A stretch of DNA of 64,000 bases from Magnetovibrio sp. (GTDB lineage: Bacteria; Pseudomonadota; Alphaproteobacteria; Rhodospirillales; Magnetovibrionaceae): positions 1 to 64,000 of the forward strand of contig JANQJR010000035.1 in assembly GCA_028281525.1 (NCBI GenBank), read 5' to 3'. Below are positions 61,353-64,000 of the stretch, piece after piece. Every line of letters begins with the position of its first letter. Within the stretch, counting starts at the first letter, position 1. The notes beneath the pieces are model-generated. The model saw nothing but the letters and a program-made list of their open reading frames with translations, made no database searches and was not told where the DNA came from. Made by a program: the position numbers and the translations under genes.

Positions 61353-61369
61353 TACATACCAGTAGGTAC
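61353..61369. promoter_or_regulatory. Operator-like box upstream of the TetR gene
   Basis: TACATACCAGTAGGTAC, followed by AATT, 19 bases before the TetR start. Partner of the box at 60649; both have an imperfect dyad around the central YR. Confidence 0.7.
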
Positions 61370-61468
61370 AATTTTGGTCAAGGTAAAAAAATGGGTCGGG
61401 TTTTGTGGGTCCGGCTCCTGTTGACGTCCGCACGGGATGTTTGACGCGAGGTGGACGTCAGGCGGGGC

Positions 61469-62047
61469 TCACTCCAGGTGGCGGCCGAGCGTGTAAAATT
61501 CATCGTTGGGCCGCAGGGACAGGACATTGGCCATGCGGTTGCTGAGCCCGAAAAAGGCGGTGATGCCGGCGATGTCCCAGATGTCTTCGTCCGTAAAGCC
61601 GTGTCCCCGCAGGGTTTCGAAATCCGCCTCGCCGACGGCCCCCGCGTCGTTGGAGACCTTCATGGCGAAGTCCAGCGTGGCCTTTTGCCTGTCGCTGATG
61701 TCGGCTTTTTTGTAATTCACCGCGACCTGATCCGCGATCAGCGCATTTTTCGCCCGCACACGCAGGATGGCGCCATGCGCGACGACGCAATACTGACAGC
61801 CGTTGCCGTTGGAGGTGGCGACCACGATCATTTCGCGCTCGGCCTGGCTCAATCCGCTTTCGCGTTCCATCAAGGCGTCGTGATAGGCGAAAAACGCGCG
61901 GAACTCATCCGGGCGGTGCGCCAAGGCCAGGAACACGTTGGGCACGAATCCAGCTTTTTCCTGCACGGCCAGAATCGCATCTTTGATGTCGGTGGGCAGG
62001 TCGTTCAAGTCCGGAACCGGGTAGCGGCTGATGGGATGATCGTTCAT
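61469..62047 (-). CDS. AhpD-like carboxymuconolactone decarboxylase-family peroxidase
   Basis: A 192-residue helical protein with the redox motif CQYCVVAH near residue 84 (CxxC followed by His), the hallmark of AhpD/peroxidase-related proteins. EREMIVVATSNGNGCQY and FGLSNRMANVLSLRPNDEFY are family blocks. It likely uses the cysteine pair to reduce peroxides. AGGAGG is upstream, and its ATG overlaps the stop codon of a mini-ORF of the adjacent repeat array, so its translation may be coupled. Confidence 0.87.
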   Translation of the reverse strand: MNDHPISRYPVPDLNDLPTDIKDAILAVQEKAGFVPNVFLALAHRPDEFRAFFAYHDALMERESGLSQAEREMIVVATSNGNGCQYCVVAHGAILRVRAKNALIADQVAVNYKKADISDRQKATLDFAMKVSNDAGAVGEADFETLRGHGFTDEDIWDIAGITAFFGLSNRMANVLSLRPNDEFYTLGRHLE

Positions 62048-62133
62048 CGGAAAAGGTCCTCCTCAATCTCTTTCAGGTTCTCGGTCGCTCTTCCGCGAAG
62101 CAATCCAGTGCAGATGGGTTGCGTACGGGACAC
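62044..62133 (-). CDS. Diverged mini-ORF coupled to the AhpD-like gene (29 residues)
   Basis: A GTG-started frame ending LKEIEEDLFR, clearly related to the EAIEDDLF tails despite many changes. Its stop codon overlaps the AhpD-like ATG and its last codons contain the AGGAGG used by that gene, so it could act as a leader peptide. Confidence 0.3.
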   Translation of the reverse strand: MSRTQPICTGLLRGRATENLKEIEEDLFR

Positions 62134-62265
62134 AAAAAATGAATAGACCGGATTAGATCGGAGCAAATCAACGACAATAGCCTCGATGTCCTTCACGGTA
62201 TGGCCTTCGTCCAATTGGCCGCCCCTCCGCTAGGCAGTCCAATGCGGATGGATCGCGTGCGGGAC

Positions 62266-62367
62266 TCATAAATAGGGCGCGCCTAGGGACCAGAACAGGT
62301 CATCTTCGATGGCTTCCAGGCCTCCTCCGCGAAGCGGCCCGTCGGACGGGACGCGTGCGGCATTCAT
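62266..62367 (-). CDS. Mini-ORF of the repeat array (33 residues, stop lost)
   Basis: The same start as its neighbour, but the TGA after EDDLF has become TGG, so it reads on for eight residues and ends in an ATGA overlap with a further short frame (62168-62269). It is the decayed sister of the 25-residue copy. Confidence 0.25.
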   Translation of the reverse strand: MNAARVPSDGPLRGGGLEAIEDDLFWSLGAPYL

Positions 62368-62389
62368 CAGATGAAGGGTTTGGTTTCGA

Positions 62390-62467
62390 TCAGAACAAGT
62401 CATCTTCGATGGCTTCCAGGCCTCCTCCGCGAAGCGGCCCGCTGGACGGGACGCGTGCGGCATTCAT
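62390..62467 (-). CDS. Mini-ORF of the repeat array (25 residues)
   Basis: ATG to TGA within one repeat unit; the product ends GGGLEAIEDDLF, the same last ten residues as the GlcG-like protein. Differences from the parent in this stretch are synonymous (GAC/GAT, CTG/TTG). No good Shine-Dalgarno sequence is seen, so translation is uncertain; it may be re-initiated after the GlcG-like stop. Confidence 0.3.
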   Translation of the reverse strand: MNAARVPSSGPLRGGGLEAIEDDLF

Positions 62468-62489
62468 CAGATGAAGAGTCTGGCTTCGA

Positions 62490-63002
62490 TCAGAACAGAT
62501 CGTCTTCGATGGCTTCCAGGCCCTTCACGGCGCAGTCTTCATCGAGTTGTCCGCCTGGCGCGCCGGAGACCCCGACACCGCCGATCAGCTCCCCACCGGT
62601 CTCGATCACCACGCCGCCGCCCAGCACCAGAACGCCCGGAATGTGGCGCACGCCGCTGGCTTCCTTGCCGGCTTGGGTGTTTTCCGCAAGCCCGGTGGTG
62701 TTGGTGCGGAAGCTCACCGCCGTATAGGCCTTGAGGGTCGCGGTCCTGGGTGTGTGCGGTCCGGCGAAGCGGTCGCGGATCAAAGCTTGCGCGTTGCCGC
62801 CCTTGTCCACCACGGCGACGGCGATCTGATAACCCTCCGCGCGGCATGCCTCCAGCGTGGCCTGGGCCAGCTTGACCGCCACTTCGGGCGTTAGGGATTT
62901 GGTGGAAAAGGTGCCGTCTTGGGCCCATGAATCGTTAGGGGCAACTCCAGCCACCAGCCCCGCGCCCAGTGCGAGTGCGCCCATTATCATTTTGGTTTTC
63001 AT
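62490..63002 (-). CDS. GlcG/HbpS-family haem-binding-like protein, exported
   Basis: A 170-residue protein with signal peptide ending DSWAQ and the GlcG/HbpS fold: LAQATLEACRAEGYQIAVAV, VDKGGNAQALIRDRFAGP and a C-terminal GGELIGGVGVSGAPGGQLDE. Family members bind haem or cobalamin-like cofactors or act as accessory proteins in glycolate and dehydrogenase operons; the role here is unknown. The acidic tail GLEAIEDDLF extends slightly beyond the conserved core and is the segment duplicated in the adjacent array. Confidence 0.88.
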   Translation of the reverse strand: MKTKMIMGALALGAGLVAGVAPNDSWAQDGTFSTKSLTPEVAVKLAQATLEACRAEGYQIAVAVVDKGGNAQALIRDRFAGPHTPRTATLKAYTAVSFRTNTTGLAENTQAGKEASGVRHIPGVLVLGGGVVIETGGELIGGVGVSGAPGGQLDEDCAVKGLEAIEDDLF

Positions 63003-63099
63003 ATCTTCCTCCCAGCTTGGTTTTGTTGTTGGGCCATAGGATGCCCGGCAAACTGGAAGGAGTCAAAGGAACTGCAAATTGGGAATGGGCCACGTGAAC

Positions 63100-63588
63100 T
63101 TACATTTGCGATTGCGCTCGCTTTAAATCGAGAGTGCAGTCAACAACGCCAGGATAGTCCCATACTCGGTCATAAAGCATGAACCTCCATGCATTTGTGG
63201 ACTGGATATAACGTGCATGCTCATATGCCACGCTATGGGGTATGAGGGCAGCACGCAGGACGTTATAATTCGTGTCGAACAACACGGTTGCCAAGATTTC
63301 GAAATTTTTTTGATCTAATCTACGCAACGCCCCCAATTGACGTGATTTATTGCGTGGATGTAGGCGTCGCGCTTTGATTTGATAGCGATTGTCTTGTGCA
63401 TCGGTAGCATCAAAGTCACGGGCGGAATTTCCAGTCGATTGCCAACCGAATGCCTTGCGAAACAACCACTCAGCATAATCGCCAAGGGGGGCATTGGCTG
63501 TGGTAATGATGCCACGTGTGCGAAGTTCATCCAAAACGCTACTGTGAAGGCGTAGAAGATCCAGTACGCTGATTTGCGTCAGGTCCAT
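63100..63588 (-). CDS. PD-(D/E)xK-like protein, DUF6998-type
   Basis: A 162-residue protein. GDYAEWLFRKAFGWQSTGNS, then DATDAQDNRYQIKARRL, give an Asp followed by Q-x-K in the arrangement of restriction-endonuclease-like folds, as in DUF6998 proteins. It lacks a partner methyltransferase or helicase here. It is visibly less GC-rich than its neighbours and uses more A/T-ending codons, suggesting recent acquisition. Nuclease activity is inferred from the motif only. Confidence 0.55.
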   Translation of the reverse strand: MDLTQISVLDLLRLHSSVLDELRTRGIITTANAPLGDYAEWLFRKAFGWQSTGNSARDFDATDAQDNRYQIKARRLHPRNKSRQLGALRRLDQKNFEILATVLFDTNYNVLRAALIPHSVAYEHARYIQSTNAWRFMLYDRVWDYPGVVDCTLDLKRAQSQM

Positions 63589-63630
63589 TGGCTAGTTCCC
63601 CCCAAGTGTGAGGTAGAAGTATGACAAAAG

Positions 63631-63661
63631 AAAAGGCCGCTGGGAAACCCAGGCGGCCTTT
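63631..63661 (-). terminator. Intrinsic terminator after greA
   Basis: Stem GGCCGC/GCGGCC extended by TGGG/CCCA with a one-base bulge; on the minus strand it is followed by TTTTCTTTT. It ends the greA transcript and may also stop readthrough toward the DUF6998-type gene. Confidence 0.85.
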
Positions 63662-63684
63662 AGCATTCGTGGGTGAGATGCGGC

Positions 63685-64000
63685 TTACTTATAATCCACC
63701 TTGAGGATTTCGTAGTCCTTCGAGCCGCCGGGCGCCTTGACTTCGACGCTGTCGCCCAAGCTCTTGCCGATCAGCACGCGCGCCAAGGGGGACGAAATGG
63801 ACATTTTGCCCTTTTCGATGTCGCTCTCGTGCTCGCCGACGATCTGGTAGGTCTTTTCCTCGTCCGTGTCTTCGTCGACGACCAGCACCGTCGCGCCGAA
63901 ACGCACCACGTCGCCCGACAGCTTGGTCGGGTCGATCACGTCGGCGTAGCTGATGATGGATTCCAGTTCCGTGATGCGGCCTTCGATGAAGCTCTGGCGT
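63685..64000 (-). CDS. greA: Transcription elongation factor GreA (C-terminal part)
   Basis: About the last 104 of roughly 158 residues; the frame runs off the right edge. The coiled-coil end ([19 protein letters not shown]) is followed by the FKBP-like C-terminal domain with [20 protein letters not shown] and [23 protein letters not shown], classic GreA sequence. GreA rescues backtracked RNA polymerase by stimulating transcript cleavage. Confidence 0.95.
   Translation of the reverse strand, partial: RQSFIEGRITELESIISYADVIDPTKLSGDVVRFGATVLVVDEDTDEEKTYQIVGEHESDIEKGKMSISSPLARVLIGKSLGDSVEVKAPGGSKDYEILKVDYK

Larger units (their letters stand above)
62044..62490 (-). repeat. 100-base tandem repeat array derived from the end of the GlcG-like gene
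   Basis: Units at 62291-62390 and 62391-62490 are nearly identical, with exact 100-base period; the start of a third (62491-62521) is the 3' end of the GlcG-like gene. Two more diverged units fill 62044-62290, recognisable by CCTCCGC, GCGTGCGG and the coding of an IExDL-type tail. All copies encode, on the minus strand, a short peptide with the tail of the GlcG-like protein. This accounts for the whole 442-base spacer. Confidence 0.8.

Noticed and set aside
62044..62521. CRISPR array
   Set aside because: The 100-base units are contiguous and homologous along their whole length, with no unique spacers and no cas genes.

Overview
The window looks like chromosomal DNA of a GC-rich, respiratory, motile alphaproteobacterium, most likely a Rhodospirillales-type marine or microaerophilic organism. 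This is inferred from gene content only: a clade II-type nitrous oxide reductase cluster, a MenA plus UbiE quinone pair, an LplT-Aas fusion, imelysin/di-haem oxidoreductase iron genes and c-di-GMP signalling proteins. I saw no rRNA, tRNA, CRISPR array, insertion sequence or phage module.

Left end (1-9.5 kb): a lipid-modification neighbourhood. A truncated cyclopropane-synthase-like methyltransferase, an MFS carrier and a DUF3833 lipoprotein converge on an NTF2-like protein, a short-chain dehydrogenase and a DUF6134-like secreted protein. A structured non-coding segment lies upstream of the latter set. Next come a three-domain lysophospholipid transporter/acyltransferase/acyl-ACP synthetase fusion, a lipase and a TetR regulator. 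9.5-16.8 kb: three TetR-type operator boxes precede a VIT-VWA surface protein whose C-terminus fits a rhombosortase signal, with the rhombosortase immediately downstream. These are followed by an amidohydrolase and a quinone group (ubiE, menA, BASS-family carrier, COQ10-like protein).

16.7-28.5 kb: a complete denitrification terminal step. In transcription order on the minus strand it runs nosZ, two dihaem cytochromes, a NosB-like membrane protein, nosD, nosG, nosH, nosF, nosL, nosY and a third dihaem cytochrome. An FNR/NNR-type box sits between nosZ and a divergent SCO copper chaperone. 28.5-37 kb: signalling genes (LuxR response regulator, hybrid histidine kinase, degenerate EAL-like protein, diguanylate cyclase), several small unknown proteins and a CoA-transferase.

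37-45.6 kb: an iron-acquisition operon behind two tandem Fur-like 17-mers: imelysin, multicopper oxidase, MauG/CCP-type peroxidase, di-haem oxidoreductase, two VOC proteins, a second imelysin and a DUF1513 protein. 45.8-54.5 kb: an aspartate aminotransferase, motAB, a Tat-exported dienelactone hydrolase, a glycerophosphodiesterase, two paralogous small proteins and an EF-G-like GTPase.

54.5-57 kb: the most unusual part. Two apparently paralogous, C-rich-loop, roughly 170-180 nt minus-strand RNA candidates, each ending in tandemly repeated intrinsic terminators, bracket a Crp/Fnr regulator and a DUF2892 membrane protein. 56.6-64 kb: LysR and thioredoxin reductase, Lrp, a PNPOx-like protein, a TetR/GST pair with matching operators, an AhpD-like protein and a GlcG/HbpS-like protein. 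Between the last two is a 100-bp tandem array of mini-ORFs that share the GlcG tail. A nuclease-like gene and the 3' part of greA close the window.
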